Assembly: GCA_964614415.1 (NCBI GenBank)
Contig: CAZTLE010000152.1
Span: 1-10,328, forward strand
Reading direction: 5' to 3'
DNA: 10,328 nucleotides
Source of the DNA: CAZTLE01 sp964614415
GTDB taxonomy: Bacteria; Bacteroidota; Bacteroidia; Flavobacteriales; Flavobacteriaceae
Shown here: in pieces, positions 1 to 5,773 of the stretch
Layout of the letters: the number at the start of each line of letters is the position of its first letter
How positions within the stretch are numbered: position 1 is the first letter of the stretch
Program-made: the position numbers and the translations under genes
The notes under the pieces: generated by a model
What the model saw: the letters and a program-made list of their open reading frames with translations, nothing else
Told to the model about the DNA's origin: nothing
Databases searched by the model: none

Positions 1-290
1 ATAAAGAGCAAAAGATCGTTGAAGATGCCAAGGCGGAAGCTGAGAAGCTGAGTGGCCTTGAGATCCGAATCGCAGCCAAAACCGGAGAAGGTGATAAACT
101 TTTCGGTTCTGTGACCAATGCAGATCTTGCCGGAGCACTTGAAAAAGAAGGATTGGAGATCGAAAAGAAATACATCTCCATTGCCGGTGGAACCGTGAAG
201 CGATTGGGACAATACGAAGCGAAGATCCGTTTCCACAGAGATGTGATTGCCGATCTTACCTTCGACGTGATCGCCGAGGCGAAGAAGTAA
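1..290 (+). CDS. rplI: 50S ribosomal protein L9, C-terminal part
   Basis: The frame is open from the window edge (first complete codon at 3) to a TAA at 288-290, giving 95 residues of the C-terminal half of ribosomal protein L9. L9 binds 23S rRNA near the base of the L1 stalk and helps keep the reading frame during translation. Visible family features are the end of the charged connecting helix (KEQKIVEDAKAEAEKL) followed by the C-terminal domain, with LEIRIAAKTGEGDKLFGSVT, the helix ADLAGALEKEGLEIEKK, and the ending FHRDVIADLTFDVIAE. The N-terminal domain lies outside the window. A Rho-independent terminator begins about 20 bases after the stop, so this is probably the last gene of its transcript (in other bacteria rpsF-rpsR-rplI, not visible here). 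The identification is secure. Confidence 0.96.
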   Translation, partial: KEQKIVEDAKAEAEKLSGLEIRIAAKTGEGDKLFGSVTNADLAGALEKEGLEIEKKYISIAGGTVKRLGQYEAKIRFHRDVIADLTFDVIAEAKK

Positions 291-311
291 GCCTTAGAAC
301 AAACAATACAT

Positions 312-347
312 AACCCTCCTTCGCCAAGGCTATGGAGGGTTTTTTGT
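312..347 (+). terminator. Rho-independent terminator after rplI
   Basis: An 8-bp perfect stem, AACCCTCC (312-319) with GGAGGGTT (334-341), encloses a 14-nt loop and is followed by a T-rich tail (TTTTGTT). It lies 21 bases after the rplI stop. The loop contains CCTTCGCCAAGG, which can form a competing inner stem (CCTT/AAGG). Confidence 0.9.
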
Positions 348-394
348 TACCAAACATCCGGGGGTAAATCCCAAATTCCAAAACCCAAATTCCA

Positions 395-418
395 AACCTG
401 CCTGACGGCAGTCAGGTT
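395..418. repeat. Imperfect palindrome, GCCTGACGGCAG type
   Basis: AACCTG (395-400) pairs with CAGGTT (413-418) and the inner CTG/CAG-type arms continue the symmetry with one mismatch (401/412). The result is a 24-bp inverted repeat with a possible inner hairpin CTGCC-TGAC-GGCAG (398-411). It sits within the CAAATTCC-word tract, with similar words on both sides. No T tract follows, so it is not a standard terminator. It resembles dispersed intergenic palindromes, but the family cannot be confirmed from one copy. Confidence 0.6.
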
Positions 419-680
419 CCAAATCCCAAAAACAGGATAGTTATCGATTACGATGTACGATTTAAGATTTATGAGTGATGAATGGTTGAGGTGGAGTATA
501 GATCGTAATACCAGATAAATAAATGAACAAATCAACAAATCAACGAATCAACGAATTTGCCGGAAGCCCGAGGATAGATGCAAGAAGTGAAGACTTGGAA
601 AATTAAGGACGATTCAAACTCTTTCAATCTTTCAATTTTTGAATCTTTAAATCACACCCGAATATCTCACTCCTCACACA

Positions 681-715
681 TCAAACCTCAAACCTCAAAC
701 CTCATCCCTCATCCC
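681..715 (+). repeat. 7-bp tandem array ending at the start codon of the 717 gene
   Basis: Three exact TCAAACC units (681-687, 688-694, 695-701) are followed by two exact TCATCCC units (702-708, 709-715). One T separates the array from the ATG at 717. The array therefore occupies the position where a ribosome binding site would lie, and no Shine-Dalgarno sequence is present. Confidence 0.9.
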
Positions 716-716
716 T

Positions 717-1187
717 ATGAAGTATACCCGACTCACCAAAGAGCAATTTGAAGAACTGGAAAAGGAGTTCATCACCTTTCTGGCGACGCAGTCCATTACT
801 GCTGAAGAATGGAGGGACATCAAGGAAAAGAAACCGGAGGTGGCCGAGCAGGAGCTGGATGTCTTTAGTGATCTCGTTTGGGAAAGAGCGTTGTCCAAAG
901 CCGAATACCTCCAGAGCATGGCTAAGGATCAGCTGTTCCTTTTCCATATAGCAGAGGACGAAATGAAGCTAATCGCTATCAAAGTAAACGATCCTGAAAG
1001 AGATATCACCACTACCGAGGGATTCGAATGGCTTCAAAAGAACCTCATGTCCGATGCAGTGGTCATCTTCAAAGCCACCAAACCCTATACCGAAGATCGG
1101 AATCAGGATGTTTTCGACCTAATCCAACAGGGAGCATACATCACAGACGGAACGGTGTACGAAGCCGTCAAGCCAGTGGTTGAGTAG
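717..1187 (+). CDS. Small conserved flavobacterial protein, probably DUF6495
   Basis: A 156-residue, Glu/Asp-rich, cytoplasmic-looking protein with no signal peptide or membrane segment. The opening MKYTRLTKEQFEELEKEF, then LATQSITAEEW and EVAEQELDVFSDLVWE, and the later LMSDAVVIFKATKPY and IQQGAYITDG match my recollection of a Flavobacteriia-restricted family named DUF6495. That label is from memory and uncertain; the biochemical role is not known. The ATG at 717 is chosen because it starts the conserved N-terminus and directly follows the 7-bp array; there is no Shine-Dalgarno sequence, as is usual in Bacteroidota. The gene stands alone, separated by repeat-rich spacers from rplI upstream and from the opposing permease gene downstream. 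I recall this family near hisS in related genomes, consistent with the arrangement here. Composition is like its neighbours. Confidence 0.85.
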   Translation: MKYTRLTKEQFEELEKEFITFLATQSITAEEWRDIKEKKPEVAEQELDVFSDLVWERALSKAEYLQSMAKDQLFLFHIAEDEMKLIAIKVNDPERDITTTEGFEWLQKNLMSDAVVIFKATKPYTEDRNQDVFDLIQQGAYITDGTVYEAVKPVVE

Positions 1188-1317
1188 GTGTTGGAAGCCC
1201 GAAGTCAGAAGGTGGAAGTACGAAGAAAGAATTTCCAAATTCTAAGTACCAAATCCCAAAGCACAGGTAAGAAGCCTGCAACTTAACATTTAGAATTCAA
1301 AATTTAAACCTTATTAG
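1188..1317. repeat. Spacer of short-period words between convergent genes
   Basis: Between two convergent genes lie GAAG words (GGAAGCCCGAAG, GGTGGAAGTACGAAG; 1194-1225), then TTCCAAAT/CCAAATCCCAAA words (1232-1260) and A/T words TTTAGAATTCAAAATTTAAA (1290-1309). CCAAATCCCAAA at 1249-1260 is an exact 12-mer match to 419-430, and GGAAGCCCGA also occurs at 562-571. No clear Rho-independent terminator for either gene was found. Confidence 0.65.
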
Positions 1318-2556
1318 CTATTCGTAACGTAAACTTTCGATAGGGTCGAGCCTGGCCGCTTTTATGGCAGGGAACAGGCCTGCGACAACCGCTACGACAA
1401 AACTTACGATGGTGGCATAGATCATGGGCTCCCAGGGAATTCCAAAATCAGAATTGAAGATGTTGGACAATACCCATCCGGCCAGTATCCCCAATAGAAT
1501 TCCGAAGATACTACCGAACTGACCGATCACCACCGACTCAATAAGGAATTGAGTGGAGATCGTGGAGCGCTTGGCCCCCATAGCTTTACGCACTCCAATT
1601 TCACGGGTACGTTGACTAACAGACACCAGAAGAATATTCATGAGGGCGATAGAGGAACCGAGTATGGTCACCAAACTAATGATAACCGCCGAAGTCTTGA
1701 GAACCCCCGATATGGATGCTATACGATTTATAAGATCTTCACTGCGTTGCAGTCCGAAGTTATTCTCTTCTATAGGATTTAACTTCCGTACGTTTCGAAA
1801 GGTCAGTATAGCCGCTTCTTCCGCACCTTTCAACAGCTCCTTATCCGATACCTTGACACTGATACGGTAGTTGATATTGGGTTGTGTGAAAATACCACGA
1901 GCCGTCTGAATTGGAATGAGAACACGTAAATCCCGGTTATTTCCGAACGAACTACCCAGGGACTCCATAACACCGATTACCTTGAACTTGGCACCGCGCA
2001 CACTAATGGTCTTATTAATGGGGTCGTCATCCTTGAACAGGTTCTTGTAGAAATCGGCACCGATGACGCATACTTTATTATTATTCTGAATATCAAACAC
2101 ATTAAACTCCCGTCCGCGCTCGATCTTCGTACCTGTATTTTGAAGGTAGTGCTCATTTACACCATATACAGCCACTTCGGGATCGGTTTTCTCGTTGCCG
2201 TATTTAATCTCGGCCCGGGCCGTACCCGTAAATGAAACGGACGTTTGTGTATAGGGATAATCGTATTTGTCGATGAACTCACGAATATTGTCGTAACTGA
2301 TGATGGGATTCACCTTCTCGCGTTCTCCGCCTCCGCGCTGTACGTCAAACTCGTAGCGCTGAATGTTGAAGGTATTGGCTCCCATAGATTCGAAGTTGCT
2401 ACCAATGGAGGCACTGAGCGCGTCCACAGCAATAAGAGAACCCACCAGGGAGAAGATCCCAAAACCGATAATCACAATGGTAAGAATGGTCTTTAAGAGC
2501 TGACTCTTAATAGAGCTCATCGCGATGCGAACATTTTCTCGAAACAGTGAAAACAT
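1318..2556 (-). CDS. MacB/FtsX-family ABC transporter permease
   Basis: A 412-residue inner-membrane permease of the MacB/FtsX type. These work with an ATPase and often a periplasmic adaptor to drive efflux, lipoprotein release or mechanotransmission rather than classic substrate permeation. The layout is typical: a short cytoplasmic start, TM1 at about 21-44, a large periplasmic MacB_PCD-like domain (about 45-280), then the FtsX domain with TM2 (about 289-311), the hallmark cytoplasmic loop TREIGVRKAMGAKR (317-330), TM3 (about 340-366), TM4 (about 378-397) and the tail PAIKAARLDPIESLRYE. The length is normal for a standalone permease. No ATPase gene is adjacent in this window, so the partner is either encoded elsewhere or shared; the substrate cannot be inferred. 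The gene is convergent with the 717 gene and divergent from hisS across a 203-bp spacer. Confidence 0.93.
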   Translation of the reverse strand: MFSLFRENVRIAMSSIKSQLLKTILTIVIIGFGIFSLVGSLIAVDALSASIGSNFESMGANTFNIQRYEFDVQRGGGEREKVNPIISYDNIREFIDKYDYPYTQTSVSFTGTARAEIKYGNEKTDPEVAVYGVNEHYLQNTGTKIERGREFNVFDIQNNNKVCVIGADFYKNLFKDDDPINKTISVRGAKFKVIGVMESLGSSFGNNRDLRVLIPIQTARGIFTQPNINYRISVKVSDKELLKGAEEAAILTFRNVRKLNPIEENNFGLQRSEDLINRIASISGVLKTSAVIISLVTILGSSIALMNILLVSVSQRTREIGVRKAMGAKRSTISTQFLIESVVIGQFGSIFGILLGILAGWVLSNIFNSDFGIPWEPMIYATIVSFVVAVVAGLFPAIKAARLDPIESLRYE

Positions 2557-2599
2557 AGGGATTCAGTCCGATTTTTATCATTAGACTACGAACTGTGCA

Positions 2600-2607
2600 T
2601 AAAGTTA
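2600..2607 (-). promoter_or_regulatory. Possible -7 element for the permease gene
   Basis: Read on the minus strand, TAACTTTA differs by one base from the Bacteroidota housekeeping -7 consensus TAnnTTTG. It lies about 45 bases upstream of the permease ATG. No convincing -33 TTTG was found, so this is a weak call. Confidence 0.3.
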
Positions 2608-2648
2608 CCAATAATTTAAAATAAGTTCTCCAATAGGCAATAAATTGT

Positions 2649-2656
2649 GATATTTG
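2649..2656 (+). promoter_or_regulatory. Possible -7 element for hisS
   Basis: GATATTTG differs by one base from the Bacteroidota -7 consensus TAnnTTTG. A partial -33 match (GTTC, 2625-2628) lies about 20 bases upstream. Transcription from here would put the whole 7-bp repeat region (2668-2759) in a leader of about 95 nt. The call rests on consensus only. Confidence 0.35.
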
Positions 2657-2667
2657 CAGCAATTAGT

Positions 2668-2759
2668 GGGTAGAGGTTAGTTGGTAGTGGTTAGATAAAA
2701 CCAATTTCACCTCTACCCTCTACCCTCTAACAACTAAAGACTATAGACTAAAGACTAGA
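2668..2759 (+). repeat. 7-bp periodic repeats with inverted arms, ending at the hisS start codon
   Basis: The left arm is four G/T/A-rich 7-mers: GGTAGAG, GTTAGTT, GGTAGTG, GTTAGAT (2669-2696). The right arm is C/T/A-rich: CTCTACC twice and CTCTAAC (2711-2731), then CTAAAGA, CTATAGA, CTAAAGA (2734-2754) and CTAGA directly before the ATG at 2760. The arms are inverted relative to each other: GGGTAGAGG (2668-2676) pairs perfectly with CCTCTACCC (2710-2718), so a leader RNA could form a 9-bp hairpin. No Shine-Dalgarno sequence is present. Confidence 0.85.
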
Positions 2760-4130
2760 ATGAAACAAAAACCTTCCATACCTAAGGGAACCCGTGACTT
2801 TTCACCCGGCGAGGTGGCGAAGCGCAGTTATATCATGAATACCATTCGTAACTGTTTTACCGCCTATGGATTTCAGCCGATTGAAACTCCTTCGTTCGAG
2901 AAGAGTGAAACACTCATGGGTAAGTATGGGGAGGAAGGTGACCGACTCATTTTTAAGATTCTGAATAGTGGTGACTACCTGAGCAAAGTGGACGATAGTG
3001 TTTTGGAAGAAAGGAACAGTGGAAAACTGACTCCGCGTATTTCTGAAAAAGCCCTTCGCTACGATCTTACCGTGCCTTTTGCGCGCTATGTGGTTCAGTA
3101 TCAAAACGATATTACGTTTCCCTTCAAGCGCTATCAGATGCAGCCCGTTTGGCGTGCGGATCGGCCACAAAAAGGACGATTCCGTGAGTTTTACCAATGC
3201 GATGCGGATGTGGTAGGCTCCAAATCGCTATGGCAGGAAGTCGAATTGGTTCAATTGTACGATGCGGTTTTTTCTGAACTGAACCTAAAGAGTACGACGA
3301 TAAAGATGAATAACCGCAAGGTACTCTCAGGCTTAGCCGAAGTGATCGGTGCGGAAGACAAACTCATCGACTTTACGGTAGCCCTGGATAAGTTGGATAA
3401 GATAGGAGGAGAGGGTGTTAAAAATGAGATGCTTGCCAAAGGCATTTCCGAAGAAGCCATTGCTAAAGTGGAACCGTTGTTTGTGTTGGGAGGATCCGCT
3501 TCCGAAAAACTGGGAGTTCTTAAGGAAATGCTCGCTGCATCCGAAACCGGGAAAGAAGGTATCTCAGAATTGGAATTCATTGTCGATACGGTCAATACCC
3601 TGGGATTGCAGTCAGCTAGTTTGGAAATAGATGTGACCCTGGCGCGCGGGCTTAATTACTACACCGGAGCCATTTTTGAAGTTGCTGCCCCTGAGGGAGT
3701 TTCTATGGGAAGCATTGGTGGCGGCGGTCGCTATGACGACCTTACCGGTATCTTTGGCCTAAAAGATATGAGTGGAATAGGTATTTCGTTTGGTCTGGAC
3801 CGAATTTATCTCGTTCTGGAAGAACTCAACCTCTTTCCGGAGGCTGTTGCAGAAACCACCAAAGTGCTGTTCATCAATTTCGGTGAGACAGAGGCACTCT
3901 ATGCCATGAAAGCCGTTTCCGAACTTCGGAAAAAAGGGATTGCTGCCGAACTATATCCGGATGCCGCTAAAATGAAAAAACAAATGGGCTATGCGGATAA
4001 GCGCAATATTCCCTTTGCCGTGCTTGCCGGAGAATCCGAAATGAATTCCGGAACATATACCCTCAAAGATATGACCAGCGGGGAGCAGGATACTGTGTCC
4101 CTTGAAACGCTGATTGAGAAACTTTCCTAA
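2760..4130 (+). CDS. hisS: Histidine--tRNA ligase
   Basis: A 456-residue class II aminoacyl-tRNA synthetase that charges tRNA-His with histidine using ATP in the cytoplasm. The family signatures are in order: the start KGTRDFSPGEVAKR (about 9-22), YDLTVPFARYV (101-111), the motif 2 region from FKRYQMQPVWRADRP to REFYQCDADVVG (122-153), the histidine-binding motif LARGLNYYTG (294-303, with Arg296 as the expected catalytic arginine), GGGGRYDDL (320-328) and motif 3 GIGISFGLDR (339-348). A C-terminal anticodon-binding domain follows (about 366-456). The length is near the family's usual 420-460. The ATG at 2760 precedes the conserved N-terminus and directly follows the 7-bp array. Two stop codons lie in tandem (4128-4133). 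The gene appears monocistronic and intact. Confidence 0.98.
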   Translation: MKQKPSIPKGTRDFSPGEVAKRSYIMNTIRNCFTAYGFQPIETPSFEKSETLMGKYGEEGDRLIFKILNSGDYLSKVDDSVLEERNSGKLTPRISEKALRYDLTVPFARYVVQYQNDITFPFKRYQMQPVWRADRPQKGRFREFYQCDADVVGSKSLWQEVELVQLYDAVFSELNLKSTTIKMNNRKVLSGLAEVIGAEDKLIDFTVALDKLDKIGGEGVKNEMLAKGISEEAIAKVEPLFVLGGSASEKLGVLKEMLAASETGKEGISELEFIVDTVNTLGLQSASLEIDVTLARGLNYYTGAIFEVAAPEGVSMGSIGGGGRYDDLTGIFGLKDMSGIGISFGLDRIYLVLEELNLFPEAVAETTKVLFINFGETEALYAMKAVSELRKKGIAAELYPDAAKMKKQMGYADKRNIPFAVLAGESEMNSGTYTLKDMTSGEQDTVSLETLIEKLS

Positions 4131-4133
4131 TAA

Positions 4134-4169
4134 GAAACCGCCTCAGATTTGGTGAATCGAGGCGATTTC
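4134..4169 (+). terminator. Hairpin after hisS, no T tract
   Basis: GAAACCGCCTC (4134-4144) pairs with GAGGCGATTTC (4159-4169) with one mismatch, and GATT (4146-4149) pairs with AATC (4155-4158) inside it. It begins one base after the tandem stops of hisS. It lacks the following T run of a classic intrinsic terminator, so it may be a weak terminator, an RNA 3'-end stabiliser, or the first stem of the structured region that follows. Confidence 0.5.
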
Positions 4170-4199
4170 AGTCAACCAAAAAACAATCGAAAGTAGGGA

Positions 4200-4461
4200 A
4201 AGACCGTTAGGCTAATTCAAATAGAATTGGTTAAATGTTTCTTTTTAGGGACCTCCGTCTCTTGGAGGTTTACTGTATGTTTCATTCGGTTCGTCGGTCT
4301 TCTTATGTTTGTCTTTACTTTATTCAAGATGGTGTCCGGTCGCCGTCGTTCTTGTCTTGAGGGCATTTACTTCCATGGATCTACTCTCCAACTCGCAAAC
4401 ACAGTGGGTCTCTGCAGATCAATAAAGGCTGTCGTTCTGGGAACTGACGACCGGGACCATC
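4200..4461 (+). ncRNA. Candidate structured non-coding RNA between hisS and the lipoprotein gene
   Basis: The 349-bp gap has no credible gene but contains nested inverted repeats. Domain 1 is closed by AAGACCG (4200-4206) with CGGTCTT (4295-4301) and holds two hairpins: CTAATTC/GAATTGG (about 4211-4229, loop AAATA) and ACCTCC/GGAGGT (about 4250-4269). Domain 2 is closed by GATGGT-g-TCCGGTCG (4328-4342) with CGACCGGGACCATC (4448-4461). That gives about 14 pairs with one bulged G, and GTTC/GAAC (4348-4351/4441-4444) can extend it. Two pairs are G-U only if the plus strand is transcribed and would be A-C mismatches on the other strand, which favours plus-strand RNA. I could not match it to 6S, tmRNA, RNase P or SRP RNA. 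Promoter and ends are unknown, and the boundaries given are those of the outer stems. Confidence 0.4.
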
Positions 4462-4479
4462 TTTAATCAGCTTCTAAAA

Positions 4480-5559
4480 TTAATCCGTGCAATCGCTTTC
4501 AAATCGCAGTCGGTCATCACCCAGGCGCAGATCTACTTTTACTTCACCGGGTTCCTGTTCTATTTCATGTAGATTCCAGGTAAGATTGAATTCCTGAATA
4601 TCTGTAATGTTTAAAGTCACTTCAATATTGTTTCCACTTCCGGCAGCAGACCAGGTTCCTGTTCCGGTTACACCTCCCGGTCCAACTGAACTAAGTGAAC
4701 CATCGGCCTGGAAATTGAATACATAGTCAACATAATCATCATCGCGATCGGAACCGTCCCATTCGAACTTGTCCACGGTCCAGTTGTTACATCCGGTAAG
4801 GATATCGGTTAAGAATCCTACAGTGCAGTCGTCACAATCGTCGTCGTGAATATCGTTGTCGTCATCCTCGTCACAGGCATTAATCACACCTTCCACAAAG
4901 TTTTGTAGTTCTTGCAGGCTATTGATTTGGACAGTGGTTCCGTCCCATAAGATCAGAGTAATGGGGAATCCTATGGCGATAATTACATCGTCGTTTAAAT
5001 CGTCGATAAGGTCAAAAAGAGCTCCGTCTTCGGTAATGGTAAGGGATTGAATGACATCATTTGTTTCGTTGAAGAAGGAAATGGTAAGTGGGAAAACGTA
5101 ATCGACACACTCGATATCGTCATCCAGGTCATTTTCTCCCGGGCAGTCGGAAATAAGATCATTGAGTTGATCCAGATCGGTTACTGTTACTTCGGAATGA
5201 TCGCTAAGGGTCACGTCAATTGGAAAACTGAAGGTGACCAGATCGGAATCATCCGGGAACGCGTCGATCAGATCCTCAACCAGATCCAGGTCGGCGTCAG
5301 AAGTAATGGTGAGTTCAACTCCATTCACGGTAATAGTAACCGGGAATTGAATGTCCAGGCAACTTGCGCCGTCGAGAACATTGTCATGGGAGCCGTCGTT
5401 CATGGCAATACGTTGCATGAGATTGGCGACCCTGGAGTTGGCTTCCAGTTTTTCCTCAAACTGAAGGTCGTCGGAATTTACGGCCTCATTTGTGCAGGAA
5501 GATAGCACAAGAATGAAGGCAAACATAAGTACACTGAGTTTCTTGATTAATGAATTCAT
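4480..5559 (-). CDS. Secreted lipoprotein, four-repeat N-terminus plus one lipocalin-like domain
   Basis: A 359-residue predicted lipoprotein of unknown function. The signal peptide ends in the lipobox LSSC with Cys22 as the lipidated residue. Residues 42-67 hold a block shared with the 604-aa paralogue (VANLMQRIAMNDGS, then VLDGASC). Four similar beta/alpha repeats follow, each marked by an FP motif at about 72, 112, 156 and 198. An acidic Cys-flanked stretch, DEDDDNDIHDDDCDDC (230-245), resembles thrombospondin type-3 calcium loops. The C-terminus (about 257-359) is a beta-rich domain with W-V-D-K, VFNFQADGSL, GTW and LRLGDDRLRFESDC, reminiscent of Bacteroidota lipocalin-like domains. Eight non-lipobox cysteines (67, 139, 151, 229, 242, 245, 257, 357) occur at the same places in the paralogue, suggesting four disulfides. 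It is very acidic. It has its own copy of the shared promoter-like element and is preceded by the terminator of the upstream lipoprotein operon. Confidence 0.9.
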   Translation of the reverse strand: MNSLIKKLSVLMFAFILVLSSCTNEAVNSDDLQFEEKLEANSRVANLMQRIAMNDGSHDNVLDGASCLDIQFPVTITVNGVELTITSDADLDLVEDLIDAFPDDSDLVTFSFPIDVTLSDHSEVTVTDLDQLNDLISDCPGENDLDDDIECVDYVFPLTISFFNETNDVIQSLTITEDGALFDLIDDLNDDVIIAIGFPITLILWDGTTVQINSLQELQNFVEGVINACDEDDDNDIHDDDCDDCTVGFLTDILTGCNNWTVDKFEWDGSDRDDDYVDYVFNFQADGSLSSVGPGGVTGTGTWSAAGSGNNIEVTLNITDIQEFNLTWNLHEIEQEPGEVKVDLRLGDDRLRFESDCTD

Positions 5560-5586
5560 GGGGCATTAGTTTTAGTGAAACAATTC

Positions 5587-5624
5587 TTTATTACTTAAAC
5601 AACCGGCAGGGAGAAAATCCTGAA
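5587..5624 (-). promoter_or_regulatory. Shared 38-bp promoter-like element, copy A
   Basis: On the minus strand this reads TTCAGGATTTT, 10 bases, GTTGTT, 7 bases, TAAA. It matches copies B (8154-8191) and C (8767-8804) at the same spacing. It ends 28 bases before the ATG of the 359-aa lipoprotein gene, and an A/T-rich tract with another TTCAG lies upstream. It is interpreted as a promoter of the adjacent ECF sigma factor; this is inferred, not shown. Confidence 0.65.
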
Positions 5625-5643
5625 AATTTTCTGAAAAAATTCA

Positions 5644-5679
5644 ATAAAAAAAACCGCCGGAGTCATCATGCCGGCGGTT
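5644..5679 (-). terminator. Rho-independent terminator of the 604-aa/167-aa lipoprotein operon
   Basis: On the minus strand a perfect 9-bp stem, AACCGCCGG with CCGGCGGTT (5671-5679 and 5652-5660), encloses a 10-nt loop and is followed by a run of T residues. It lies about 95 bases past the stop of the 167-aa gene and just upstream of promoter-like element copy A. It therefore insulates the 359-aa gene from its upstream neighbours. Confidence 0.92.
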
Positions 5680-5773
5680 ATCCTACCAGTAACCAAAAAC
5701 TATACATCGGGGCAGAGAAAAGTTACTCGGTTAACAAGTGGGGAGCTAGAGGTTGGGCACCTCTGTATGTAGG

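Larger units (their letters stand above)
348..716. repeat. Gene-free spacer made of several short-period repeats
   Basis: I see no credible gene here. The stretch is a patchwork of degenerate tandem words. Positions 366-396 and 418-430 hold CAAATTCC/AAATCCC words of about 8 bp. Positions 445-470 hold GATTACGA/GATTTA words. Positions 471-500 are G/T/A-rich (ATGAGTGATGAATGG and on). Positions 526-556 hold AAATCAAC/GAATCAAC words. Positions 561-600 hold GGAAGCCCGAGG/GAAGTGAAG words. Positions 618-651 hold CTTTCAAT/GAATCTTT words. Positions 664-716 are C/T/A-rich. Two parts, the palindrome at 395-418 and the array at 681-715, are listed separately. The same vocabulary recurs at 1188-1317 and 2666-2759, so these are related spacer sequences rather than random DNA. 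Their function is unknown. Confidence 0.75.

Noticed and set aside
347..538. 63-codon minus-strand frame in the repeat spacer
   Set aside because: It is entirely composed of short-period words (giving WNLGFGIWDL-type peptide) and has no independent coding support.
681..715. CRISPR-like array
   Set aside because: Units are 7 bp with no spacers and no cas gene nearby; this is a simple tandem repeat.
4134..4169. Classic Rho-independent terminator for hisS
   Set aside because: The hairpin is clear but no T tract follows, so it is listed only as a hairpin with moderate confidence.
4227..4466. 79-codon plus-strand open frame downstream of hisS
   Set aside because: Composition is odd (Phe, Cys and Arg rich), no recognisable domain or leader signal is present, and it lies across strong inverted repeats better explained as structured RNA.
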